Shown here piece after piece: positions 22,896 to 35,274 of a stretch of 64,000 nucleotides of DNA. How positions within the stretch are numbered: the first letter of the stretch is position 1; each line of letters starts with the position of its first letter. Origin of the DNA: Eonycteris spelaea (taxonomy: Eukaryota > Chordata > Mammalia > Chiroptera > Pteropodidae); assembly GCA_003508835.1 (NCBI GenBank), contig PUFA01000211.1, positions 2,418,001-2,482,000 of the forward strand. The letters are read 5' to 3'. Below the pieces are notes generated by a model. It saw nothing but the letters and a program-made list of their open reading frames with translations. It did not search any database and was not told where the DNA came from. The position numbers were made by a program, and so were the translations under genes.

Positions 22896-25332
22896 ATAGG
22901 TAACCTTGGCTTGGAAGACAGTCATCTTATGAATGTATTTAACCAAGTCCCATCACCCTAGGGGGCTTCTGTGTACTCTGCTGCCCAAACTAGTACAGGT
23001 CCTCCTCTGAGAACCCGGGACAAGTCACAAATTGTTACTGACTCTAAATAAATCCTATTTTACAGTCCTTCTATCTTCTGAATCATCCTCATTTCCAAGA
23101 GCTCCTTGAAACTGCTGATAAGAGCCCACTGTGCACGGCTTCTCAGTGCAGCCACAGCCAAGTTTAGCAATTGCCCACTACTTGCCAAGTACTATCCTCA
23201 GTCCTTCTTCAGCCCTCAGCAATCCCTGAGGGAGACATTTCTATCTAATATCAGGCTGAGAAGGCCAAGGACCAAATAGCTGAGCAACTTGCCTACAGGG
23301 CCTTTTGTACTTTTCCCACTTAGACTGCATAACTCCCTTATACTTTAATTCCTATCGAAGCATTGACATGCAGACTCCTGTTCTCAATTCAGACCCAGAT
23401 TTTTCCCCAACCATTTTAACACGTAATTTCATGATCTTTCATCCTATAATATAGCAATGGCAATAATAGTTACCGATCAATGGGCACCTACCATGTGCTA
23501 GGAACTGCACTATGAGCTTTAAGTAGTCATGTTATCTATATGGGGAGGCATTAATATTACTTACTTCATTTCACCACTTGATTCATTATTTGATTCCAAA
23601 CCTGATGCTCTTCTCACTATGCTCTTCTGCTTCATTTGTGCAACCTGAGCTCCTCTTGCAGGTGTATTTAAGGCTTCCCTCCAGGTTATAGAGGGTGTGA
23701 CAACACACTTACCATGTCACATACTCTGGATCTAGTACTTTTTAATATCCCTCCCAGTACGCTGCTTCCCTCGACGCAACTACAAGGCCTGGGTCCTAGT
23801 CCAACGACAGCAATATCAATAGCAAGGAAACTTCTCTGTGTAGAACACATGCCCCAGTACCCCTGCGGACTAGCTGATGGAAGAGAGCTCCACGCCCTCC
23901 CAGACACTGCACCCTTCCTGGATCATAGCCCATCTGAAGCTGAAGAATGAGCCGGCCTATGCCAAAATCCTTCCCTCAGCTCATTCTTCCAGCACAAATG
24001 TATGCCACGGAAATTCTTGCAGCAGGTGCAGCCCTCCCCCCGCTTCCCCACCCCGAGAAGGGAGGCAGCACCTTCATAGGCTCCTCTTTTATCTTTCAGA
24101 ACTGCATGGCTGAGGTAGGGCTTAGGGCTCATCATACAGGCCTTCATAATGTCTTGGTAAAACCTTTAAACTCTAATAGCTGTTAAAAGTACGAGCTATT
24201 CTTTCTTGTATATTAGGGTGACTTGTCTCCTCACTGCTAAAAATGAGTTCCCTCATGGTGGTTGGAGAGCTCCCAACTCACCAGCATCCCACTCCACTGC
24301 ACCCAACTCTGTCCCACCTTCATGCACCTTTTATGGAAAAGGCCCCTCCTCCCACCTTTGTGGTTATATGGTTACTGTAGTGGGCTCCTCCCAATGCTCA
24401 CCCAGTAGACTCTGAACCTCCAGGCTGGAGGTTGGGACCAAAAAGAATTCCTTTCCCAGGAATTTGCATTTGAGACTCAGAGAGATTTGGTCTCTGGGTG
24501 GCTGGGCTGTGGCAAAGTGACTTCAAAGTGAAGTATGCAAACTGGGGGGACATAAAGACTTTCCAGGGGGATGCAGAGTCATGATAGCTTTAAGGGATTT
24601 GTTTCCAGACCTCCAACTACATTGGAGCCAAGTAGAATCCCTTTTCTATAAGTGTTCTGCCTGAGAATGTTCTGTCTTCTGGGAGCTCACCTTTTCCAGT
24701 TATGCTTTCATATCAACTGTCCCCTACCTCACAGAACAGCATAGCTCTCCCAACCAGGCATCTTACCATGAAGCATTGAAAACTCTCTGGCACCAAACAA
24801 GAGGACGACTCAAGAATAAATTGTTTCTGAGTCCCACAGGAGCAAAGCAGTGGAGACAGTGAGCTTCTTGACATGAAAGGGTCATCACGTGATCTCATTC
24901 TGGAGTCAAATTCAGGGCATGTCTCCACACTTCAACAATTCATATCTTTTAGGGCAAAGAAGACAGCTTTTATGAATGAAGGAAGAACTTGGAGTTTAAC
25001 CAGAGCAGGAGTCTGAAGGATTATAAAAAAGTGCTGGATGTTCGGAATGTGGTGGGAAAAGGGTGCAATAATAAGCAGAGAGACCTGGAAAAAGTTGAAG
25101 TCATTAAGTCACTTATTAACTAAGGTTTGAATTGAATTATGTGTAGTAACATGGCAGGGACAATGGTACCAAGTTTTACATTTATGGCAAAATAGCTTAA
25201 GGTGACAGTTTTATTGAAAGGAAAGACAGTACAAACATTTCACAAACATAGGATTGGAGAGGCATCTCCACTGCAGAAAACAGGTCTGGGTGTCAGGTAG
25301 AACTAAAGCTAGCCATGCGCAGTTTGCTGGTT

Positions 25333-25334
<2 letters not shown>

Positions 25335-25366
<32 letters not shown>

Positions 25367-25401
25367 CACACATGCACACATGAACACACACACATGCAAT
25401 A
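25335..25401. repeat. (CA)n microsatellite, partly interrupted
   Basis: A pure CA run to about 25364, then CA interrupted by TG steps. Confidence 0.9.
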
Positions 25402-26246
25402 ACACTGCAAATTTGATGAAACAACATACCTAATCTTTGGCTGCAGTAACACTCACTTATAACTAAAGACTGATAATTATGGAAAGAAAATTTAAAAAGC
25501 AAAATTCAATGACACTAAATGAACAATTTTTTTAGTCTAATCTATGTACAAATTGTGCAGGCGAAGGGCATGAAAGAATACAGAACATTAAGAAAGTTAA
25601 GTTCCAGGGTGCATCTACACAGGTTATAATAATCCAATTTTGATACTTTACCAACCACAGGTACAATAATACCCTGAAGTCCCTCGGTGCCAACCTTAGA
25701 AGAGTTCAAAGCAAATGGCAGCATTATCTCATCTCAGGAAAGCACATTATTATTCTTATTAGTCCCACCTACAGATGAAGACTGCACTGCAGGGATAAGT
25801 TGGGTGGCTCATTGAAGGTCTCATAGCTAGTCAGTGAAAGGCTGAGAAAGCAAATGTGGATGGGCAACTCTTCTTCCTAGTAAATAAGCTTCCTCTTGCT
25901 ATGTTCTGAAATCAAATTGTCATTATAAAAATAGTTGCACGGTAAAATGGCCTCCCTTCCAAACCTCCGATGACTAACCTGATGTTGGATAAGTAAGTCT
26001 GGAAAACTAGGATCACCTTTGTCTTTCTGTGTGGTATTACTTTTGGAAAAGCCCAGAAGGTGGAGTCCATTTGAAACTGTGCTCTTTTCTGGCTATAGCT
26101 ATGGGATAAAGGAGTAATTTTTTTTGTTGTTGGTGGCAAGTGCTGTTTAATTTGGGTTTTCCAACATTATTTGGCTTTTGACTCAGAAGTCACCTTACTG
26201 ATGATCCATAATTACTAAAGACACCAGTTTTTAGACTGAAGGTTTC

Positions 26247-26293
26247 TGTGTGTGTGTGAGTGTGTGTGTGTGTGAGTGTGTGTGTGTGTGTGC
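26247..26293. repeat. (TG)n microsatellite, interrupted
   Basis: A TG run with two GTGAG interruptions. Confidence 0.9.
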
Positions 26294-27959
26294 ACGCATG
26301 TATGTGTTTTCAGTAAAATCCCAGAATCAGTCACATATTTTCCTATATCAGGTTATAGAGAAAAAGAAACAGAAAAGAGGAGGACGAGGATCCAGATTGG
26401 AAGATGGAACAGTGTCATTATTGAAAGTATCTGTGTGATTCAGATAACCTTGATTGTACTTTGTCTAATAAGCTGTCCCAGACACTCTTTATTACAGTAT
26501 CACCAAAGTCTTTTGTAACCTTCAATTCCTCTGTCTCATCACACAGTCTATTTAGCTAAAAAAAAAAAAAAAAAAAAAAGGATAAAAACAGAATGAAGAA
26601 AAAAAATGATGGGGAAATGAAATAAGGAAGAAACAACAACAAGTCAGAAAACTCCAGACCTGAAGAGTCATACTTTCCTAACTTATTGACTTCAACTGCT
26701 AGCTCCAGGAGAGCAGGGATTTAGGCCTGCTGTCTTTCTGCTGCCTGGGACAGTGCCTTACACACAGTAAACATTTGTGGAATGAGTTCAGTGGCCTCTA
26801 ATTGCCATTTTAAAGAATAAAACTGTATGACAATACTTCCAAAGGCCTGAGGGCTCCACATGTGGTCCTAGTTTACTTGGAGAAAGAGGCCAGAGCTATC
26901 CCATTCTCCTGAGGAGGACCACCACACCTTTTTTTCCTGCCCACCTAAAGAAAGTGCCAGCATATTGTGCTAGGTCCTATACCTAGAACCAAGGTAGCTT
27001 TGGGAAGCATTGTGATGGGAGCCCTGTTTTCTCACCCTCACCCGCTGAGTATAAATCATCCCCCCTGAGTTCTTCCGATCATGAAAAAACCTGGGTCTGA
27101 GAAGTTCTTGCACTTTTAAAGTGGCAGTGTTTTCCCTGTCTCAGGCGTATATATGATTTCAATTGGTTTCTAGGATAAAATCAATGAGTATTACAAGGAA
27201 CAAGTCATACATGGTAGCATTCCTGGTCATTCAAGTCCTGAGTGAGGAAATTATTATGATGTATAGGTGAGACAGCCTCACTATACTTCAAATTACAATA
27301 AGGGTGTTTTTTTCTCCATTTTTAGAGTACCTTGACAACATTTTTAACTTAAAAAATGTTTATTAAAGGTATTTCATTTTCACAATGTTTTCATAATGTT
27401 TAAAATTATTTGCTAATTCCTGTGAATTACATTAACCAAAAAGACAATCAGGTAATCCTGTAGGCGATTTCATCTTCACAGCCTTCTTTATTTGTGGCTC
27501 AAAATGTACAATTTCAAGTCAGCCTAAGCAAGTGAAAAATTCAATTAGAGAGAGGGAAAAAAGGCATAGTTCTTCACCCCTTGTGACCACAACAAAGTTA
27601 TGACAGACACACGGAGCAAACACAAGCAGAGTCACTTGGGGTCTAGATGAGCAATCCCTACAACTAGGGAGAGAAATAAGAAATCATCCTGCGATGATAG
27701 AAGGTAGGAGTGGCTGAAGACATGAGGCTGCCCTGGTCCCGAGTGGCTGAGTGGGACAGAGGCTAAAGGCAGCTACAGATGTCTCTTAAAGGGGTCATGT
27801 CCATGCGCAGACTTGCATGGTTATAGACCTGCTCTCTCTGAGCACCAGCACCAGGTCGGCTGCTCGGGGCTGCCAGGGACTTATAGGGGAACCCTGAATT
27901 GTCAGAGCATGGGCCAGAGTTTGAGGCTTCCTCTCACACAGAAGTGCCTACAGTATCCA

Positions 27960-29915
27960 TTGTTCCTCTGTTGAGCCTTTCCTCCTCCCAGTGTGCAGAC
28001 GCAGCACCGCCATAGCTGAGACATCATCAGACTGGATAACAGAGGTCGCTCTGCCCAGAGGCTTCTCTGAAATTCCACCTACCCCACACTACAGCCCCAC
28101 TCAAGTCACAACCAGCTGTATTCCCCCAAGTCAGGTGCTCCTTGCTGAGCCAACTCTAAGACTTACACTGGTGGCAGCTTGGCCTCAGTTTCTGACGTGG
28201 CCTCTTGAGGCAACTATAAGCACAGCATCCGTGGATTGTTTGCTAAATCTTTAACAGGGGGCCTCAGCAGGGCACAAGCTAGAGTTATACTTGGCCTGAA
28301 GTTGAACCCCTCTCAGGACTGTGCCATGGGACACCTACAATAAATCCAGGAGACTTAGGAGCTTCACTTAGTATAAAGAAACAGACACAGAAAGTCAGTT
28401 CAAATGAGAAGACAAAGAAGCAGAAACCATATGAGAGAACAGAACAGAGATGGAGGAATAATTCAATCAAGCAGTCTAACAGATGCAGAGTTCAAAACAC
28501 TGGTTATAAAGATGCTCAATGAATTCAGTGTAGATGAATTCAGAGATAACTTTAACAAAGAGATAAAAAAAAAACATAAAAATGGAAATGGAAATTATAA
28601 AAGGGAACCAGTTAGAAATGATGAACACATTTTCTGAGATGAAGAGTAGATTAGGTGAAATAAACGGAATGGATAAAGAAGAGGATCAAACTGCCAATAT
28701 ACAAGATGGGGAAGCCAAGGACACTCAATCAGAATGGCAAGAAAAAAGAAGCCAAGACTATAATAATAATTTGAGGAGCCTATGGGACACAATTAACTGT
28801 AAAAATATCCATATGATAGGAGTACCTGAAAGAGAATAAGATGTCGAAGAGCTATCTGAAGAAATAATGATGGAAAACTTCCCTCACCTGGTGAAGGAAA
28901 TAGACATACAACCCCAGGAATCTCAGAGTCACAAAAAAGAGGAACCTAAAGATGCCTGCACCACATATTATAATTAAAATGCCAAAAGTTAAATACAAAG
29001 AGAGAATCTTAAAACCCAGCAAGAGAAAAGCAGTTACCTACAAGGGAGCACCCAGAAGACTGGCAGCTGCAGATGTCTCAAAATAAACTATGCAAGACAG
29101 AAGAGCTCAGCTCAAAGTATTCAACATGATGAAATCCCAGGATCTACAACCAAGACTACTTTATCCAGCAAAGCTATCATTTAGAGTCAAAGAACAGATA
29201 AAGAGCTTCCCAAACAACAATAAACTAAAGGAACGTATCATCACCAAGCCACTATACAGGAAATATTGGAGAGACTTCTTTAAGAATAAACATGTATCAA
29301 AAACAGGAATAAAGAATGGTAACAACTATATTCTATCAATAAGTATCTCAATGGAAAAGAATTAAGTCCTCCAACAAAAGATAGAGTGACTGAATGGATA
29401 AGAAAAAGACTCTTACATATGCTGCCTACAAGAGACTCACTTCAGATGCAAAGACACACACAGACTAAAAGAAGGGTTCATGGAAAGAGATATTGCCTTC
29501 ATAGACCTAGAGGGTATTTTGCTGAATGAAATAAGTCAGATGGGGAAAGACAAATATCACATGAGTTCACATACCTGTGGAGTCTAAAGAACAAAATAAA
29601 CAACAACAAAAACGGAGATAAACTCATAGATACAGAGAATATTGCGAAGGCTACTAGATAGGACAGGGATTAAGAGAATGGTGAAAAAGGGCAAAGAGAT
29701 TAAGAAGTACGAACGGATAGTTGCAAAATAGACATGGAGATATAAAGTGTAGCATAAGGACAGTAGTTAATAATGTTGTAATAAATATATAAGGGAGAAG
29801 AAGGATACTAGATTTAGCAGGGTGATCATTTTGTGAGTTATATAGATCTCTAATCAGTATGCTATACAACTGAAACTAATATGTTATTGTATGCCAACTA
29901 TAATTGAAAAAAAAG
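27960..29915 (+). mobile_element. LINE-1/HAL1-like element lacking ORF2
   Basis: A 5' UTR-like GC-richer stretch (27960-28370) leads into an ORF1p-coding region (about 28370-29370) broken by several stops. Surviving pieces are 28404-28637 (SLTDAEFKTLVIKMLNEF) and 28582-28839 (coiled-coil/RRM part ending GVPERE), with a C-terminal-domain piece at 29090-29365. Only about 150 bases separate this from the sense 3' UTR (29515-29915, GAATGAAATAAGTCAGATGG and a terminal AACTATAATTGAAAA). The 3.8-kb ORF2 is absent, as in HAL1 ('half-L1') or after internal deletion. Confidence 0.8.
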
Positions 29916-29919
29916 CTCA

Positions 29920-30725
29920 TTGAATGGCACAATGTAAGTATGACCAACTAATTGTCTATTATAGTTCAATAAAACCAGAAAAAAAATTCAATAAAAAATA
30001 GAACAATAGAAATGGGTTGAAGCACAAGGGATGTTTTAAACAGTCTGTTCATTGTCATCATACAAGAGACCTGTGAGCCCTCTTGTAACAAGGCATAAGA
30101 GAAGGGTCAGCTATGTATTCTAAAGATATTCCTGAAACTTGCAAAAGGTAGAACAAATAACTTCTGGCCCTAGGATGGATGAGTGTGAAGTGGTCTTAAT
30201 TCAGTGAAGTAAAAGACCTGAGGCTCAGATTTTAAAGGGTGGACTCTCTCCAGGGCCAGAAGACATGTCCCTTACTCCATGTGAAGGCCTGCTTCAAGCA
30301 TGCAATGTTCTCTAAGTCTGAGGAGAAGCCCAGCAGGAATGTGAGCTGGAAAAAGGCACAGAGGCCCAGAGCTACCCATGGTGAAGAGGTGCCCCCGTGG
30401 ACTCCGTGGGCATCCTCCTATTGAAAGTCCATGTTCTCCAACACCAGGGTTACCTTTGATATTCATCGCTGTAAAAGAAAAGAGATTACTTGGGTTTATT
30501 GATAAAGGCTCTTGGAGCCCAGGTCCTAAGCAAATTTTGTTCCAGACACCTCATATGATAGCCCCAGACCAGGCTTGGGCCCATCTATAGATTATTTGGG
30601 GGTGTATCTCTTCCATAAGAGAAGAAAAATTCAGAGCTGTGGGTAAATCATCTACATGGGCATAGGGCAGAGTTTGTGTGTGTCTTCAATTAGTGGATGG
30701 AGCAGAGGAGCATGGTTAAGAGCAA
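29920..30725. other. Unassigned intergenic DNA
   Basis: No gene or clear repeat is recognised. Confidence 0.4.
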
Positions 30726-30727
30726 AG

Positions 30728-30965
30728 GTCCCTAATCCCCAGGTCATGGACCGGTACAGGTCCTTGGCCTATTAGGAACAGGGCCGCACTGTAGGAACAG
30801 GGCGCACTGTAACGGAAGTGAACAGCAGGTAAATGAGCAAAGCTTCATCTGTATTTGCAGCTGCTCCCCAGTGGTAGCATCATTGCCTCAGCTCCACCTC
30901 AGATCATCAGGCATTAGATATTCATAGAAGCACTGGTCCCTGGTGCCAAACTGCTGGTTAAGAGG
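30728..30965 (+). mobile_element. hAT-type non-autonomous DNA transposon
   Basis: It carries the recognisable CATGGACCGGTACAGGTCC near-palindrome, a TTAGGAACAGGGCCGCACTG block and AGCTTCATCTGTATTTGCAG. It ends CTGGTCCCTGGTGCCAA, complementary in type to the GGTCCCTAATCCCC start. An internal duplication of about 19 bases (TAGGAACAGGG-CGCACTG, 30773-30810) is visible. I cannot name the subfamily securely. Confidence 0.65.
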
Positions 30966-31004
30966 ATTTCTCCCTGGAAGTCACCTTTTTAACTGCATTA
31001 ATTT

Positions 31005-31975
31005 CTGTCCCAGGCTGGCATATTTTACCTTTCAGTGGGCCAGCTTTACCCCAGTGGGCCAGCTGTCATGAGCTTTCGCAACATGAAGAACAATCTGTGG
31101 TCTTTATAGCTCTCTGTTGGCCATAACTTATTCAACATTTCTTCATTCTTCTGCTTGTAAGCTTTTACTTCTGCAGCTAGTCTGTCATTTCCTTTCCTAA
31201 TTTTAACCAGTCACGAATCAGTTTATTTTTTCAAAAACCACGTATTTCTTGAGATAAGAAGTCATTAGGATCCCTACTTTATGCTGCAAGGATTTTTTCT
31301 TTTATTTTCCAGCAGGATTTTGGCCAAATGTCATGTTTAAATGATGCCTCACCAGTCAGCTTATGTTGGAAACAAAAGATTTAGCAGAGATTTCTCTATA
31401 AGCACTTCATATTCCTCCTTCTCTGATTTCTTTAAAAAAAAAAATCTTCTCACTACAGTGATCTGCCTTTGCTTCCACTGCAAAAATACAATGATTTAAA
31501 ACTGCAATTTTCTTCTCTTTGCAAGCAAGCCTTCTTATAAATCTTCCTAAGAGTTCCATAAAATTTTGTTATCTCACTGAGCTCAGAATATTTCTTTTTC
31601 CCATCACTTTTCCACAATAACTTCTCCATGTTCTCTTAAGTTGGGTCATTTTCTTCTTAAGCCTGGTGGAGTTTAGATTTCATCTTTTCTTCACTAGTTT
31701 AGCTTCATTATAGCATATTTTTGCCTCTGAGAGTTTTTACAAAATTTCTCACATAAATGTGCTGTATTTTTTATAAAGTTTTGACTTTCCAGTATGTTTC
31801 TTACATGGCATTTCTTTAATTGCCAAAGTAAGAAGCAGATTTCTACTGCAATCTGATTCCTTTCTTAAGTCCTCTGTCTCTGTATGCCCACTCACCAACT
31901 CAGACTCTTATTTTGCACAGCGAGCGCTTCACAAATGCCTTTGTTGCTTTGATCTTCTGTCTAAAATCTTAAAAT
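31005..31975 (-). pseudogene. Degenerate retropseudogene of the MIA3 (TANGO1)/cTAGE/MIA2 coiled-coil family
   Basis: Read on the - strand, several frames contain cTAGE-like coiled-coil stretches in order. One resembles the KLQQKLKVMTELY segment (LQHKVGILMTSY); it is followed by AEVKAYKQKNEEM and then QIVLHVAKAHDSW, equivalent to the family's QI..HEKKAHDNW. A family-like LGQKLMQL follows. Stops and frameshifts are frequent and no introns interrupt the order, which indicates an old processed copy. The intact proteins act at ER exit sites in export of bulky cargo; this copy cannot be functional. It may extend to about 32350. The family call is by eye; the exact parent gene is uncertain. Confidence 0.5.
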
Positions 31976-32349
31976 TTGTTTAAGTTCTTTTCATGTGATA
32001 CTTTTAAACATCTATGCAGTCTGTTATTCATCACTTAATATCATCTACTCTGTGCGGCAGAAGTACTTCCAGAATAAATGGGCAAACACCACATTCTCAT
32101 AAGGTGGTATACTTTCAATTTGCAAGAGATGTGATGAACACTGGCAGCCTCAGGTTCCTCAGCCAAGGTCACCATAGGCATCTTAGGATAGCATTTCCAA
32201 TGCCTTTCACTGAAGGAGCAGAACTTTCCCCATCAGAAGGACTTCTGTATTTGTTTTTAAGCTATATTCAGAAGCAACATTATCCTTAGGTCACACACTG
32301 TCATATAGTCAAACTTTCTAAGATCTATTTCTTTATCCTCTGGGATTGC

Positions 32350-34590
32350 CCCTTTTTTTCCCAAAATGACTCACGGAAACTACATTTTCTTATTTCTTCT
32401 ATGTTCAGAAGTATTTATTAGTTACCTTTTAAAAGGCAATGTAACTGGACATACAAATATTGAGACACATTTTCCTGGAAAATTTTATAGGAATTGTTCT
32501 GTGATCTTCTATTGCTTTGTAAAAGTCCAGGATAGTTGCGACTTTTTCCCACCCTTATATGTGACTTAATCTATTTTCTAGGTAACCCAAAGGAATCTTT
32601 CTTTACCAATGAGATCCAGAAAGTTGGTAACTGTTTCATCTTTCCTTTAGGTTCATGAAAAATGGAATTTGCATTTCTGTTTCTCCTCCTCCTTTGAGAA
32701 GGGGAAAGCCCACTTTGTTCTGTTATCTTCAAACTTGCTTGCTTATAAAGATGATTGTCTGATTAACTCCCCTGATTTACATGCCAAGGAGGACACAGAT
32801 TAGTAATTCAATGCTGATTCCTAAGAAATTATTTTCTTCTCTTCTTCCCTTCTTCCCTACTTAGATAGTCTTAACCAGGAATCCAGTCATGCATTACTGA
32901 TATGGACAAGAGAAGGGGCAAATGTGAGTAAAAGGCTGGGTAGCTGCTTGCAGAGAACTGAAAGGTAAGTCCAGAGTGGAGTTCACTTTCTGGAACCCGC
33001 AGGGTCCAACATGGCGCTGCACTGGCAGAGTCTGCAAAGCGTGAAAAGTGACCTGGTCAGCCCAGGCCAGGAGGAACTAATAAAGAAAAAAAGGATGGCT
33101 TCTAGTGCTTACCTGAAGAACAACCTACAACCTGCTCCTGTTCGGGTTGGAAATAGCTGGTGTGTATGTGGGCGGGGGGGGGGGGGTGGAAGGGCGGGAA
33201 TCTGCTTCTGTACATTTGAGTATTTATTTACTCAAAGAACATTTATTGTTTGCCTGTACTTAGTTTCAGGCTAAGTGGGAGATATAAAGGCTAATAAGAC
33301 ATAGTCCTTGCCATCAAAGGGTCAAGTAAAAGGAAACACAAGCATCTATGGAACTAACTCTCATCTAATCCAGAGACCTCAAAGTGGGGCAGCAAGAGCA
33401 TCTTTTTCAGTGTAGGAAGAAAATATGAGAACTCCATTTATACTTACCTCTATAAAATAAAATTATGCTTTAAATAGTTAATGTTCCGAATGACATTGGT
33501 GCCGTCACAGGATACTTTTGTCTTATGGTCATACATTATGAATTATTCCCTGGAAAGGTAGGTCCATAAAGTAGAAATTGATGATATATTTACCTACCAT
33601 ATTATCTAGATTTTGCTCCACTGATCCTCACAACTGGACGAGCAGCTTAAGACTCTACAGCAAAGACATTTCAAAGTGAAAATGATATCAGTGATGCAAA
33701 CACATAAAAAAATAAGGAAATAGCAGAGCTGACACTACTCCTTGCACAAGCTCTTAGTAAAGCCCATTGCTAGGTAAAAAAAAAAAATCAAAAAGAACTC
33801 AAATCTGACAAGATGTTAGCCAAAATAAAATTAAAACTTATAGAAAAGTGTATCTGAAGTATTAACATCTGATATAATTCATCTCATTGTATCTTGAGAT
33901 ACTGGCTTATAAGAATAAATATTCTAATAATAAATTCTAATTATAAATAAGAAAAATTTATAAACAAACAAACACATATTGGAAATATATGCTCAACTTT
34001 TTTCTTAACTGTTAGAGGTGTGCAATGAAAAAGCGTAGTGACCTTTGCTTTAATGTAATAAAAGCAAAACCCATAGTAGCTGTCTGAAAAATCCTCTGGG
34101 AGAAAAAGTATAGGCAGTCATTGTTCCTGGCAACCAAGGACATACCACATATAGTTACAGCACATCATGAAGAATGAATGAAATGTCACCAGATGAAGAA
34201 GGAAGAAGGGGAGAATGCCATTTCAGGTTGATGCAACAGAATGAGCAGAGGCTCAGAGAGTGTGTTCTAAAAAGGAGATCTAAAAAGGTCTAAGTCTCCT
34301 GGAATGTACTGGTTTAGGTAGAAGGGTGGCAGGTAATATTGGAAAGGTCGATCATGCCAAATTTGAAGGGCTTGAATTCTGTGCTAAGCATTTGGAACAT
34401 ACACAATAAGCTATAGGGAGTCAATGGAATTAAGGAAGCGTTGTGATCCAATTAGTAGTTTAGATGTCTCTGACATCACTTTCAGTGGTCAAACTGGCCA
34501 GAAGAAGCAATAAGTGATAATATGGATACTATTTTAAAAATATCTATCATCTATCTGTCTACCCGAAATTGACAGCAAATAATAAGAGAC
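32350..34590. other. Unassigned intergenic DNA
   Basis: No gene is supported. It contains an open frame starting in good context at 33011 (87 aa, unrecognised), a G-rich run at about 33171-33186 and MIR/L2-age repeat wording near 33220-33345. Confidence 0.4.
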
Positions 34591-34639
34591 TAGGTATTCT
34601 AGAATTTAGCTTTAGTTAAAATTATTAAATTAGCCCTTT

Positions 34640-35191
34640 TAAGAGTCATAACTGCACTGGAATGCAGTCAAGGCCTAGAGTCCAAAGGCCTGCTTGTAAA
34701 GCAAGTTTCAGGGAAGAATATAAAGGTATACTTTGCTTAAGATAATAGAAGAATGTAGCTTGTTAAGCACAAGATGTATAGCTTTGTTTTTCTCCACCTG
34801 CTCTTAAGATAACATCACTGACTCACAGACGCAAGATATTCTGCAGAACTCTGTAACCAAGAAAGACCACCTGGCCATAGCCACAAAGACTCTGGACAGG
34901 ATGCTGCCAAAAGCTAAATGAATCAGTTGAAGAAAATTGCTGAAGCTTGCACAAGAATTGACGATCAACACAGGTCATGATCCTGAGCCCCTTACTCATA
35001 ATCATTCATAATTTTGCCTTTAAAACTCCCTGATTGCCATCAGGGAATTGAAGTTTTTAAGTAATAGTTTCCTATTCTCCTTGCTTGGCACCCTGCCATA
35101 AAGCAACCCTAATTCCTCCACTGCAGTTCTCAATGTTCAGTGTTTGGCTCTGCTGTGTGTCGGGTGGATGAACTCTTTCAGTTCTGTTACA
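34640..35191 (+). mobile_element. Possible LTR
   Basis: The right part has LTR-like features: pyrimidine-rich AATTCCTCCACTGC, then TTTGGCTCTGCTGTGTGTCG and a terminal GTTCTGTTACA. The left boundary and class are not established. Confidence 0.3.
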
Positions 35192-35274
35192 TATTGTTGA
35201 AAACTTGGAGCACTATATCAGCACCAAGACAAAAATGCCCCTCGATATTTAGGAAATACTGAGAAACAAATCTT

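Larger units (their letters stand above)
22900..27950. other. Unassigned intergenic DNA with microsatellites
   Basis: No gene is seen. It holds CA and TG runs (25335-25401, 26247-26293), an A20-type run near 26560-26579 and MIR-like tracts (about 23170-23310, 23455-23600, 25730-25870). The open frames are short and unrecognised. Confidence 0.45.
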
